64,000 nt of DNA from Bordetella genomosp. 11. GTDB lineage: Bacteria > Pseudomonadota > Gammaproteobacteria > Burkholderiales > Burkholderiaceae_B. The position numbers were made by a program, and so were the translations under genes. The notes beneath the pieces are model-generated. The model saw only the letters and a list, made by a program, of their open reading frames with translations, was not told the DNA's origin and made no database searches. Positions 44,058 through 52,755 of this stretch are shown here, piece by piece. The stretch is from the NCBI RefSeq assembly GCF_002261215.1, contig NZ_NEVS01000004.1, positions 1,736,001-1,800,000 on the forward strand, given 5' to 3'. Numbering within the stretch: the first letter of the stretch is position 1; each line of letters begins with the position of its first letter.

Positions 44058-45515
44058 ATGGACCATCATTCCCCTTCCCTGCTCGCCGCGCTCGCGGCCG
44101 TCGTGGGCGACGCCCATGTACTGACCGGCGCCCAGGACACCGCCCCCTACGTCGCGGAATGGCGTGGCCACTACCCCGGCATCGCCCGCGCCGTCGTGCG
44201 GCCCGCCAGCACCGCGCAGGTATCGCGCGTCGTACGCCTGTGCGCCGACGCCGGCGTGCCGCTGGTACCGCAGGGCGGCAATACCGGCCTGGTCGGCGGC
44301 TCCACGCCCGACGATTCCGGTCGCGAAATCGTCATCAGCCTGGGGCGCATGACGGCATTGCGCCGCGTCGACCCGCTGGACAACAGCATCACCCTGGAAG
44401 CCGGATGCAAAGTGCTGGCGGCGCAGCAGGCCGCGCTCGAATGCGGCAGGCTATTCCCCCTGTCGCTGGCCTCGGAAGGCAGCGCGACCATCGGCGGCAT
44501 CCTGTCCACCAATGCCGGCGGCGAACAGGTGCTGCGTTATGGCAATACGCGCGACCTGACCCTGGGGTTGGAAGTCGTGCTGGCCGACGGCCGTGTGCTG
44601 GACGCGCTGACGACCTTGCGCAAGGACAATACCGGCTACGACCTCAAGCAGCTGTTCATCGGCGCGGAAGGCACCCTGGGCATCGTCACGGCCGCTGCCT
44701 TCAAGCTGTACGCGCAACCGCGCCGGACGGTCACCGGGTGGGTCGCGCTGCCGCATCCGCAAGCCGCCGTGGAGATCCTGGCGATGCTGACCGATGCCGT
44801 GGGCGAGCGGGTCACCGCATTCGAATTGCTGGGCCGGGAAGCGTTGGACCAGGTGCTTGCCCATCCCCTGGACGGTATGCGCGATCCGCTCGGCGGCGGC
44901 TATCCGTGGGCCGTGCTGTTCGACGTCTCCGAAACCTCGGCCAGCCTGGACCCGTCCGGCGCGGTCGAGGAGGTCCTGGGCCAGGCGCTGGAACGCGGCC
45001 TGGCCAGCGATGCCGCGCTGGCCGCATCCGGCCGGCAGGCACAGGAATTCTGGTCGCTGCGTGAACATGTCCCGGAAGCGCAGCGCCTGCAGGGCCCGTC
45101 GCTCAAGCACGACATTTCGGTAGCGGTTTCGGCCATTCCCGCATTCATCGAGGCCGCCGATACGGCGCTGCGCGCCGCGATGCCGGGCATCCGCATCGTC
45201 TGCTTCGGCCACGTCGGCGACGGCAACCTCCATTACAACCAGAGCAAGCCCCTCGGCATGGAGGACGCGGCATTTCGCGCGCGCGCCCCGGAGATCCACG
45301 ACATCGTCCACGGCATTGCCGCCGGCATGCAGGGATCGATATCCGCCGAGCATGGCATAGGCCGCCTGAAGCAGGACGCCTTCATGCGGCACAAGTCGCC
45401 GGTGGCGCTGGACCTGATGGCGCGGATCAAGGTCGCGCTCGATCCCGACGGCGTGTTCAACCCGGGACGGGTCCTGCCCCTGGCACGCCGGACCGCTCTT
45501 GGCGGCACGCCCTAA
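44058..45515 (+). CDS. FAD-binding oxidase, GlcD/D-2-hydroxyacid dehydrogenase type
   Basis: Flavoprotein of 485 aa with no signal peptide. The FAD-binding PCMH domain has VPQGGNTGLVGGSTPD and LSTNAGGEQVLRYGNTRDL; the C-terminal domain has CFGHVGDGNLHYN and AEHGIGRLKQD. Relatives oxidise D-2-hydroxyglutarate, D-lactate or glycolate. It is first in the set controlled by the divergent iclR gene and precedes the ASL-type lyase by 40 bases. It could oxidise a D-2-hydroxy acid formed in the same pathway. Confidence 0.91.
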   Translation: MDHHSPSLLAALAAVVGDAHVLTGAQDTAPYVAEWRGHYPGIARAVVRPASTAQVSRVVRLCADAGVPLVPQGGNTGLVGGSTPDDSGREIVISLGRMTALRRVDPLDNSITLEAGCKVLAAQQAALECGRLFPLSLASEGSATIGGILSTNAGGEQVLRYGNTRDLTLGLEVVLADGRVLDALTTLRKDNTGYDLKQLFIGAEGTLGIVTAAAFKLYAQPRRTVTGWVALPHPQAAVEILAMLTDAVGERVTAFELLGREALDQVLAHPLDGMRDPLGGGYPWAVLFDVSETSASLDPSGAVEEVLGQALERGLASDAALAASGRQAQEFWSLREHVPEAQRLQGPSLKHDISVAVSAIPAFIEAADTALRAAMPGIRIVCFGHVGDGNLHYNQSKPLGMEDAAFRARAPEIHDIVHGIAAGMQGSISAEHGIGRLKQDAFMRHKSPVALDLMARIKVALDPDGVFNPGRVLPLARRTALGGTP

Positions 45516-45555
45516 TCCCTTCCCTTTCGCTTTCCCATCCTCGCGAGGACACCCG

Positions 45556-46923
45556 ATGCCCGTATCCGTATTCGACATGCAATCGCTCCAGCATCTATGG
45601 AGCACCGACGAACTGCGCGCGATTTTTTCCGAAGATAACCGCGTGCAGAAATGGCTCGATTTCGAAGCCGCCCTGGCGGCCTCGCAGGCGGAGCTGGGCA
45701 TCATTCCGGCCGCCGCCGCCCGCGAGATCGCGCAGAAGGCCAAGGTCGAGAACATCGACCTGGGCAAAATGTCCGCCGAGATACGCCGCATCAAGCATTC
45801 GCTGGTGCCGGCGCTGCGGCAGCTGCAGGCCTGCTGCAGCGCCGAGAACGGCGAATGGGTGCACTACGGCGCCACCACGCAGGACGTCGTGGACACCGGG
45901 GTGGCCCTGCAGCTGAAGGAATTCCATGCCATCGCCCTGCGCGATATCCAGGCGGTCGGACGCGAACTGGCCCGCCTGGCGCGCGAGCACCGCGATACCC
46001 CCATGGTCGGACGCACGCATGGCGTGCAGGCGCTGCCCATTACCTTCGGGCATAAATGCGCGATCTGGCTGGACGAGATGGGACGCCATTACCGGCGCCT
46101 GCGGGAGTGCGAGTCGCGCGTCCTGGTGGGCATGGTCGTCGGCGCCGTGGGCAGCCAGGCTTCGCTGGGCGAGCAGGCCGCCGAAGTGGAATCGCAAACC
46201 CTGCAGCGCCTGGGCCTGTCCACGCCTGCCATCAGCTGGGCTTCCGCGCGCGACCGCTTCACCGAATACGCCATGCTGCTGGCGATGATCGGCGCCACGC
46301 TATCGAAGATCGGCAACGAACTCTTCAACATGCAGCGCAACGAGGTCGCCGAAGTCGAGGAAGCATTCTCCGACGGCAAGCTGGGCTCGTCCACCATGCC
46401 GCACAAGCGCAACCCGACCTCCGCGGAGAACCTGGCCGGCCTGTCGCGGCCGCTGCGCTACAACGCCACCCTCATGCTGGAAGGCATGGTGCAGGAAGGC
46501 GAACGCGACGGCATCGCCTGGAAGATGGAATGGAAAGCCTTGCCCGAATGCTGCGTCATCGCCGGCGCCATGCTGTTCCAGGCGAAGAACCTGTTGGCGG
46601 GATTGCGCGTCGACGCGGGCGGCATGGCAAGAAACCTCGACCTGATGCGCGGCTACCTGCTTTCCGAACACGTCATGCTGGAGCTGAGCAGCCGGGTCGG
46701 CAAGCAGACGGCGCACGAGTGGATATACGAAGCATCGATGCACGGCATTACCCATAAGCTGGATTTCGCCGACGCCATGCGCCAGCACAAGGCGCTTGCC
46801 GGCCTGCTGGGCGAAGACGAAATCCGCCGCCTGACCGATCCCGCCGGCTATCTGGGCCAGTGCGGCCCGGCGGTGGACCGGCTGGTGGCCCAGGAGGAAG
46901 CAGCAGGCTGGCTACAGGCCTGA
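45556..46923 (+). CDS. Fumarase/adenylosuccinate lyase superfamily lyase
   Basis: Enzyme of 455 aa with the superfamily signature GSSTMPHKRNP at 277-287 and conserved GRTHGVQALP (His155) and HYGATTQDVVDTG. Members eliminate fumarate from adenylosuccinate, argininosuccinate, iminodisuccinate or EDDS, or cyclise carboxymuconate. The purine enzyme purB is unlikely here because of the catabolic setting beside an IclR gene, an FAD oxidase and a Bug receptor. With the nearby PrpD-family gene an aminodicarboxylate C-N lyase is attractive. The ATG at 45556 follows GCGAGGAC. Confidence 0.9.
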   Translation: MPVSVFDMQSLQHLWSTDELRAIFSEDNRVQKWLDFEAALAASQAELGIIPAAAAREIAQKAKVENIDLGKMSAEIRRIKHSLVPALRQLQACCSAENGEWVHYGATTQDVVDTGVALQLKEFHAIALRDIQAVGRELARLAREHRDTPMVGRTHGVQALPITFGHKCAIWLDEMGRHYRRLRECESRVLVGMVVGAVGSQASLGEQAAEVESQTLQRLGLSTPAISWASARDRFTEYAMLLAMIGATLSKIGNELFNMQRNEVAEVEEAFSDGKLGSSTMPHKRNPTSAENLAGLSRPLRYNATLMLEGMVQEGERDGIAWKMEWKALPECCVIAGAMLFQAKNLLAGLRVDAGGMARNLDLMRGYLLSEHVMLELSSRVGKQTAHEWIYEASMHGITHKLDFADAMRQHKALAGLLGEDEIRRLTDPAGYLGQCGPAVDRLVAQEEAAGWLQA

Positions 46924-46987
46924 TTCCGCGTGGCGCGGCCTGCGAGCCGCGCCGGCACGGCAATACATAAAAACCAAAGGAGACAAC

Positions 46988-48010
46988 ATGGATCAGAACG
47001 ATCGAGCCCCACTTCCGGGGCGGCGCCGGCTATTGGCGGCGGGAGCATGGGGCGCCGCGGGCATCCTGGGCGGCGGCATGTCGGTGTCCCGCGCCAGCCT
47101 GGCGGCCACGGACTTTCCGGAACGGCCCATCACGCTGGCGGTGGGCTTTCCGCCCGGCGGGGGCGGCGACCTGTACGGCCGCCTTATCGCCACGGCGATG
47201 GGGCGCACGCTCAAGCAGACCGTGGTCGTCGAAAACAAGGCAGGCGCGGGCGGCAACATCGCGGCCGGGCTGGTCGCCAAGTCGCCGCCCGACGGCTATA
47301 CCATGCTGCTGGCGATGAGCGGCAACCTGGCGGTATCGCCGGCGCTGAAGCCCGCCAGCCTGCCGTACAAAGTGCCGGAGGACTTCGCGCCCATCGGATT
47401 GATCCTGGAAGCCCCGCACGGCCTGTTCGTGGCGCCGAATTCCCGCTTCAAGACCGCCGCGGAATTGCTCGCCACCGCGAAGAAAAAAGAGATGACCTTT
47501 GCCTCCACCGGTGCCGGCGGCGCCGCCCACATCGGCATGGAGCGCATCAAGGAGCTGGCCGGGCTGAAGCTGCTGCACATCCCCTATCGCGGCTCGGGAC
47601 CGGCCATTACCGATCTGCTCGGCGGCCAGGTCGATATGTTCTTCGCCACCGCATCGCCGCTGATGCCGCAGGTGCGGCAGGGCGCGCTGCGCCTGCTCGC
47701 GGTATCGGGGCAAAACCGCAATCCCAGTCTGCCGGATGTGCCCACCTTCAAGGAGCTGGGCGTGGACATGACGCTGACGCAGTGGTACGGCCTGGCCGCG
47801 CCGGCCGGCACGCCACCGGCCATCCTGCGGCTGCTGTCGAACCACCTGAGCCAGGCCCTGAAGGACCCGCAAGTGCGGGAAGTCATCCGCCGGGACGCCG
47901 CGGTCGAACACGACCTGCCGCTGGAGCAGTTCAGCGCCTATATCGAGCGCGACATCGCGCAATACCGCACGGTCGCCACCCCGGCCCTGCTCAAACAGAT
48001 CGGCGCCTAG
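46988..48010 (+). CDS. Bug/TctC family solute-binding protein, Tat-like signal
   Basis: Receptor of 340 aa. Its N-terminus has an Arg triplet, PGRRRLLAAGAWGAAG, typical of twin-arginine export, then cleavage near SLA-ATDFPERPI. LAVGFPPGGGGDLYGRL, VVVENKAGAGG, SPPDGYTMLLA, HIPYRGSGPAITDLLGG. AAGGAGACAAC precedes the ATG. It lies 64 bases after the lyase and would bring in, or sense, the polycarboxylate used by these enzymes. Confidence 0.92.
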   Translation: MDQNDRAPLPGRRRLLAAGAWGAAGILGGGMSVSRASLAATDFPERPITLAVGFPPGGGGDLYGRLIATAMGRTLKQTVVVENKAGAGGNIAAGLVAKSPPDGYTMLLAMSGNLAVSPALKPASLPYKVPEDFAPIGLILEAPHGLFVAPNSRFKTAAELLATAKKKEMTFASTGAGGAAHIGMERIKELAGLKLLHIPYRGSGPAITDLLGGQVDMFFATASPLMPQVRQGALRLLAVSGQNRNPSLPDVPTFKELGVDMTLTQWYGLAAPAGTPPAILRLLSNHLSQALKDPQVREVIRRDAAVEHDLPLEQFSAYIERDIAQYRTVATPALLKQIGA

Positions 48011-48037
48011 CGCCGCGCACGCCAAGGAGTATTTTGC

Positions 48038-48379
48038 ATGCTGAACGATTGGACCGCGGTCCTGGCCAACAATCGCCAGGCGGCCGGCAGCCTGGCCAAG
48101 AACCATCCGAAGCTGTTGACCGCCTTCCGGGGCCTGAACGAGGCGCAGGGAGCGACCGGCACGCTGGATGCCAGGACACGCGAACTGATCGCGCTGGCGG
48201 TCGCGGTGACGACGCGCTGCGACGGCTGCATCGCGGCGCACGCCGCCGCGGCGCGGCAGGCGGGCGTGACGGAGGCCGAACTGAGCGAGGCGCTGGCAAC
48301 CGCCATCGCCTTGAACGCGGGTGCCGCCTATGTTTATTCCCTGCGCGCCATGGACGCGCTGAACGAACCGCGAGACTGA
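48038..48379 (+). CDS. Carboxymuconolactone decarboxylase/AhpD family protein
   Basis: Protein of 113 aa. The AhpD-type redox motif CDGCIAAHAAAA (Cys-x-x-Cys with His four residues later) marks it as an alkylhydroperoxidase-like thiol protein rather than a true decarboxylase. AAGGAG is well placed before the ATG. It sits between the Bug gene (27 bases) and the sulfurtransferase gene (6 bases). Confidence 0.92.
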   Translation: MLNDWTAVLANNRQAAGSLAKNHPKLLTAFRGLNEAQGATGTLDARTRELIALAVAVTTRCDGCIAAHAAAARQAGVTEAELSEALATAIALNAGAAYVYSLRAMDALNEPRD

Positions 48380-48385
48380 CGCAAA

Positions 48386-49249
48386 ATGCCGTTCGATACC
48401 TTGATCCCGGCGCCGCGATTGGCGCCCCTGCTGTCGCGCAACGACGCGCCCGTGGTCGTCGATTGCCGCTTCGACCTGATGGATCCCCAGGCGGGCCTGC
48501 GTGCCTATCGGCAGGGCCACCTGCCGGGTGCCCACTATCTGCACCTGGAAACGGACCTGAGCGGTCCCCTCACCGGACGCAACGGCCGGCACCCCCTGCC
48601 CGGCCGCGACGCCTTCGCCGCCCGCATGGCGGGCCTTGGCGTGGCGGACGATACGCAGGTCGTCGCCTACGACGACTCGGGCGGCATGTACGCCGCCCGC
48701 CTGTGGTGGCTGATGCGCTGGATCGGCCACCGCGCCGTGGCGGTGCTGGATGGCGGCCTTCAAGCCTGGCGCGCCGCGGGTCTTCCGATGGATGACTTGC
48801 CCGCCGCCGTGCCCGCGACCCCGGCCCGCCTTACCCAGCGCGACAGCCTGGTGCGCACCGTGTCCTACCAGGACGTGCGCGACAACCTCGTTTCCCGCGC
48901 CCATATCGTCGTCGACGCCCGCGCCCCCGACCGCTTTCGCGGCGAGAACGAAACCATGGACCCCGTCGGCGGCCATATTCCGGGCGCGCGCAACCGGCTT
49001 TTCCGCGACAATCTCAATGCGCTCGGCTATTTCCGGTCGCCGGACGAACTGCGTGGCGCCTTTTCGGCACTGCTCGACGGCTACGGGCCGCAAGGGACGA
49101 TCAACCAGTGCGGGTCCGGCGTGACGGCGTGCCACAACCTGCTGGCCATGGAAATCGCCGGCCTGGGCGGCGCGGCGCTGTATCCGGGATCATGGAGCGA
49201 ATGGTGCGCGCAGCCCGGCGCCCCGGTCGCGACCGGGGCCGCCGATTGA
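48386..49249 (+). CDS. 3-Mercaptopyruvate/thiosulfate sulfurtransferase
   Basis: Two-domain rhodanese of 287 aa. The active loop in the second domain is CGSGVTA with C242, the sequence typical of mercaptopyruvate sulfurtransferase (SseA) rather than thiosulfate-specific rhodanese. The first domain is inactive but has LDGGLQAWRAAG. Normal length, no signal peptide. It is the third sulfur-transfer or thiol-redox item in the window, next to AhpD-like and a BisC-like enzyme. Confidence 0.92.
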   Translation: MPFDTLIPAPRLAPLLSRNDAPVVVDCRFDLMDPQAGLRAYRQGHLPGAHYLHLETDLSGPLTGRNGRHPLPGRDAFAARMAGLGVADDTQVVAYDDSGGMYAARLWWLMRWIGHRAVAVLDGGLQAWRAAGLPMDDLPAAVPATPARLTQRDSLVRTVSYQDVRDNLVSRAHIVVDARAPDRFRGENETMDPVGGHIPGARNRLFRDNLNALGYFRSPDELRGAFSALLDGYGPQGTINQCGSGVTACHNLLAMEIAGLGGAALYPGSWSEWCAQPGAPVATGAAD

Positions 49250-49268
49250 CCGGCGACCGACGCCGCAC

Positions 49269-49307
49269 CGCGCGCGGGCCACGTCCGGACCGGGCGGCCC
49301 GCGCGCG
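49269..49307. repeat. Strong GC hairpin between sulfurtransferase and molybdoenzyme genes
   Basis: Perfect 12-bp arms CGCGCGCGGGCC and GGCCCGCGCGCG with a 15-base loop. It starts 20 bases after the sulfurtransferase stop. No T-run; it may protect the upstream transcript or lower read-through into the BisC-like gene. Confidence 0.55.
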
Positions 49308-49343
49308 ACCGCAAACGCAATAGGCATCCAATGCAGGCCCCGC

Positions 49344-51704
49344 ATGAAACCTGAATCCGGCATCGAATCTTCCGTCCTTCCGCCCTCGGCAGCCATGCGG
49401 CCGCACAGCGCGCATTGGGGCGTGTTCCGCGCGGCATGGCGCCAGGGTGCCCTGGCCGTCCAGCCGCATCCGGGCGACCCGGATCCGAATCCGCTTATCC
49501 AGAATTTCACGACCGCCGTGAATCACCGCGCGCGCGTGACGACGCCGATGGTGCGGCGCGGCTGGCTGGAGCGCGGCCCCGGTCCCGACGACCGCCGCGG
49601 CCGCGACAGCTACGTCCCGATGGCCTGGGACGACGTGCTGGATCGCCTGGCGGGCGAATTGACGCGCGTGCGCGACCGCCACGGCGCGCAGGCCGTCTTC
49701 GGCGGATCCTACGGCTGGTCCAGCGCGGGACGCTTCCATCATGCGCAAAGCCAGGTACACCGATTCCTGAATACCGCGCTGGGCGGCTATGTGCGGTCGG
49801 TCAACAGCTACAGCGCGGGCGCATCCGGCGTGATCCTGCCGCATATCCTGGGCAGCATGGACGATGTGGCCCGCCGCAACGTCACCTGGGAACAGATCGT
49901 CGACCACGCCGATATCGTCCTGTCCTTCGGCGGCATGGCGCTGAAGAATTCGCGCGTGGCAAGCGGCGGCATCAGCCGCCATATCGAACGCGAATCGATG
50001 GCCCGCGCCGCCGCGCGCGGCTGCCGCTTCGTATCGGTCAGCCCGCTGCGCGGCGATATGCCGGCGGAATCGCGCGCGGAATGGCTGCCCATCGTGCCCG
50101 GCACGGATGCCGCCCTGATGCTGGCGCTGGGCCAGGTACTGGTCGCCGAAGGCCTGCATGACCGCGCCTTCCTGGCCGCGTACTGCGACGGCTGGGAGGT
50201 CTTCGAAGCCTACCTGCTGGGCGGCGCGGACGGCGTGCCGAAAACGCCGGAATGGGCTGCGGCGCTATGCGGCCTGCAGGCCGGCATCATCCGCGACCTG
50301 GCGCGCTCGCTCGCCGGCAAGCGGGTACTCGTCACGGTGGCGCACGCGCTGCAACGCGCCGAACACGGCGAGCAGCCCGTCTGGATGGGCGCGGTGCTGG
50401 CCGCCATGCTGGGCCAGATCGGCCTGCCCGGCGGCGGCTACGCCTACGCGCTGGGCACGCTGGCCCACTACGGCAAACGCATGAATGCCGTGCCCATCGC
50501 GGCGCTGCCGCAGGGTTCGAATGGCGTCAGGGAATTCATCCCCGTGGCACGCATCGCCGACATGCTGCTGCATCCCGGCACGGAATTCGACTACAACGGC
50601 AAGCGGCACGTGTATCCGCATATTCGCCTGGCCTACTGGGCCGGCGGCAACCCCTTCCATCACCATCAGGACCTGGGACGCCTGGCGCGCGCTTTCCGCA
50701 CGCTGGATACCTTTATCGTCCATGAGATCGGCTGGACCGCCACGGCGCGCCACGCCGACATCGTGCTGCCCTGCACGATGACCCTGGAAAGAGAAGACAT
50801 CGGCGCCGCGCCGACCGATCCGCTCATGGTCGCCATGCATCGCATCGCGCCGCCGAACGGCCAGGCGCGCGATGACTACGACATATTCGCCGACCTGTCC
50901 GGACGCCTGGGCACGCGCGACGCCTTCACGGAAGGCCGCACCAGCGCGCAATGGCTGCGGCACCTGTACGAACGCACGCGCGCCGCCCTGGCCGAGCGCG
51001 GCCTGGAGGCCCCCGACTTCGATACGTTCTGGGAACGCGGCGAGCTCCTGCTGCCGCAGCAGGCGGACGATGGCGGCATCCTGCGCGCCTTTCGCGACGA
51101 CCCCGTGGGCAAGCCGCTGCCCACGCCCAGCGGGCGGATACAGATATCGTCGCCCGTCGTGGCCGGTTTCGGGTACGCGGATTGCCCGGGACATCCCGCA
51201 TGGCTGGCGCCGAGCGACGAACCGACCGCCGACCATCCCCTGTACCTGGTCGCCAACCAGCCGGCGACCCGCCTGCATAGCCAACTCGATTTCGGCGCGC
51301 ACAGCGTGGCCAACAAACGCCGCGATCGCGAAGTCTGCACCATGCATCCGCGCGATGCCGCAGAACGCGGCATCGCCGAAGGCGATATCGTCGCGCTGTA
51401 CAACGCGCGCGGCAAATGCCTGGCCTGCGTGGCCTTGAGCGATGGCATCCGTCCCGGCGTCGTCCAGTTGCCCACCGGCGCCTGGTACGACCCGGCGCCG
51501 GACGACGAAGTGCCCGGCCGCGCCTTCTGCGTGCACGGCAATCCGAATGTGCTGACGCGCGACGTCGGTACCTCCTCACTGGCGCAGGGTTGCATCGGAC
51601 AGCTCACCGTCGTGCAGGTCCGTCGCCACGACGGACCGCTGCCGCCGGTCCGCGCCTTCGAACCGCCGCCGGCCGGCGCCGGCCATCCTGGCGGCGCTAT
51701 ATAA
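49344..51704 (+). CDS. bisC: Molybdopterin oxidoreductase, BisC/TorA-like
   Basis: Molybdenum enzyme of 786 aa in the DMSO reductase family, without an N-terminal Fe-S motif or Tat signal, like cytoplasmic biotin sulfoxide reductase BisC. The Mo ligand should be S157 in VNSYSAGA. GGSYGWSSAGRFHHAQSQ, LPCTMTLEREDIGA and GVVQLPTGAWYDP are typical of the group. It would reduce S- or N-oxides such as biotin or methionine sulfoxide. It follows a mercaptopyruvate sulfurtransferase and overlaps the convergent LysR gene by 8 bases. The sulfoxide role is likely but not proven. Confidence 0.87.
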   Translation: MKPESGIESSVLPPSAAMRPHSAHWGVFRAAWRQGALAVQPHPGDPDPNPLIQNFTTAVNHRARVTTPMVRRGWLERGPGPDDRRGRDSYVPMAWDDVLDRLAGELTRVRDRHGAQAVFGGSYGWSSAGRFHHAQSQVHRFLNTALGGYVRSVNSYSAGASGVILPHILGSMDDVARRNVTWEQIVDHADIVLSFGGMALKNSRVASGGISRHIERESMARAAARGCRFVSVSPLRGDMPAESRAEWLPIVPGTDAALMLALGQVLVAEGLHDRAFLAAYCDGWEVFEAYLLGGADGVPKTPEWAAALCGLQAGIIRDLARSLAGKRVLVTVAHALQRAEHGEQPVWMGAVLAAMLGQIGLPGGGYAYALGTLAHYGKRMNAVPIAALPQGSNGVREFIPVARIADMLLHPGTEFDYNGKRHVYPHIRLAYWAGGNPFHHHQDLGRLARAFRTLDTFIVHEIGWTATARHADIVLPCTMTLEREDIGAAPTDPLMVAMHRIAPPNGQARDDYDIFADLSGRLGTRDAFTEGRTSAQWLRHLYERTRAALAERGLEAPDFDTFWERGELLLPQQADDGGILRAFRDDPVGKPLPTPSGRIQISSPVVAGFGYADCPGHPAWLAPSDEPTADHPLYLVANQPATRLHSQLDFGAHSVANKRRDREVCTMHPRDAAERGIAEGDIVALYNARGKCLACVALSDGIRPGVVQLPTGAWYDPAPDDEVPGRAFCVHGNPNVLTRDVGTSSLAQGCIGQLTVVQVRRHDGPLPPVRAFEPPPAGAGHPGGAI

Positions 51705-52620
51705 GGCAGGCCGCGCCGCGCGCCCGCGCGAACTCCGCCAGGCTTTTCAACATGAGTTCGTGCATGTGCGCCGCGGCCGGCAGCAGCGATTGCCCGGAAC
51801 GCCGCAGGGTACCGACGATACGCGTGACGCGCGGCGCGGTAAGCGGCACGAAGGCCAGGCCGTGCCGCGCCGGAGGACGTGCCAAGGCGGGCAGGACGGT
51901 AATGCCCAGCCCCGCCTGTACCGCGGCGATGAGCGAACCGCGGTTCTGCAGGACGAGGTCGGGCGTCTCCAGCCAGCTACCCAGGTCATGCCCTTGCAGC
52001 GCGTGAAAAGTGGTGTTGCCGATCAAGGTCTCGTCGCGCAGGGTTTTCCACTGCACCGATTTGCCTGACGCCGCGATGCGGTGATCGGGCCTGCAGACCA
52101 CGCCAAAGCTATCGCGCGCCACCGGCGTATACCGCAGCAACACGTTGGGCGCCGCCAGGCCGGCCACGCCCAATTCCGCCAGACCGCTTTCCACCATTTC
52201 CGTCACGCGCGGCGACGACACGTCGGCGGCGTGGATCTTGACCCCGGGGTGCTCGTGCCGATAGCGGTGCAACATGCCGGGCAACCACTCCTCGGCCAGC
52301 GACGGCATCAACGCCAGCGTCACGGAGCCCTGCTCCCCGCGGACAATGCGGCGCATCTCGTTCTGCACCCGGTCATGCACCGTAATCAACTCGTTCAGCA
52401 AGGGCAGCAGGGCCTGCCCCAGGGGCGTCAACCGGGCCTGGTGGCCGTCCTCGAACAGCTGGCCGCCGGCTTCTTCCTGCAAGGCGCGCATGGCCAGGGT
52501 GATCGCGGCCTGCGAACGATGGGTTTCCAACGCCGCGACACGGAAGCTCTGGTTGCGGGCGGCGATGACGAACTGGCGCAATTGCTGGATCTTGAGCGGC
52601 GCGGACATGGCTGGCCCCAC
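51697..52620 (-). CDS. LysR family regulator
   Basis: Regulator of 307 aa; helix-turn-helix FRVAALETHRSQAAITLAMR near 27-46. An internal ATG at 52608 (MSAPLKIQQL) is an alternative start. Divergent from the NodB-fold hydrolase gene across an AT-rich gap with an inverted repeat. It probably controls that gene and the Bug receptor after it. Its 3' end overlaps the BisC-like gene by 8 bases. Confidence 0.9.
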   Translation of the reverse strand: MGPAMSAPLKIQQLRQFVIAARNQSFRVAALETHRSQAAITLAMRALQEEAGGQLFEDGHQARLTPLGQALLPLLNELITVHDRVQNEMRRIVRGEQGSVTLALMPSLAEEWLPGMLHRYRHEHPGVKIHAADVSSPRVTEMVESGLAELGVAGLAAPNVLLRYTPVARDSFGVVCRPDHRIAASGKSVQWKTLRDETLIGNTTFHALQGHDLGSWLETPDLVLQNRGSLIAAVQAGLGITVLPALARPPARHGLAFVPLTAPRVTRIVGTLRRSGQSLLPAAAHMHELMLKSLAEFARARGAACLI

Positions 52621-52630
52621 AGGAAAACTT

Positions 52631-52649
52631 AATTTTAATTATGAAAATT
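52631..52649. promoter_or_regulatory. AT-rich inverted repeat, putative LysR site
   Basis: AATTTT-AATTATG-AAAATT (6-bp arms, 7-base spacer) lies 11 bases from the LysR start and 107 from the divergent hydrolase start. Confidence 0.4.
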
Positions 52650-52755
52650 CAAATTGTATTTAGGGCGGGTCGACCGCATAGTGCCAGCGGCGCGGTTGCG
52701 CATTTCCCGTGGATGACGGCCCTCGCGCCTATCGCAATCTTCTTCCGGATACACG

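Noticed and set aside
47030..49135. A 701-codon minus-strand open frame
   Set aside because: It runs across three convincing plus-strand genes (Bug, AhpD-like, sulfurtransferase), so it cannot be the coding strand.
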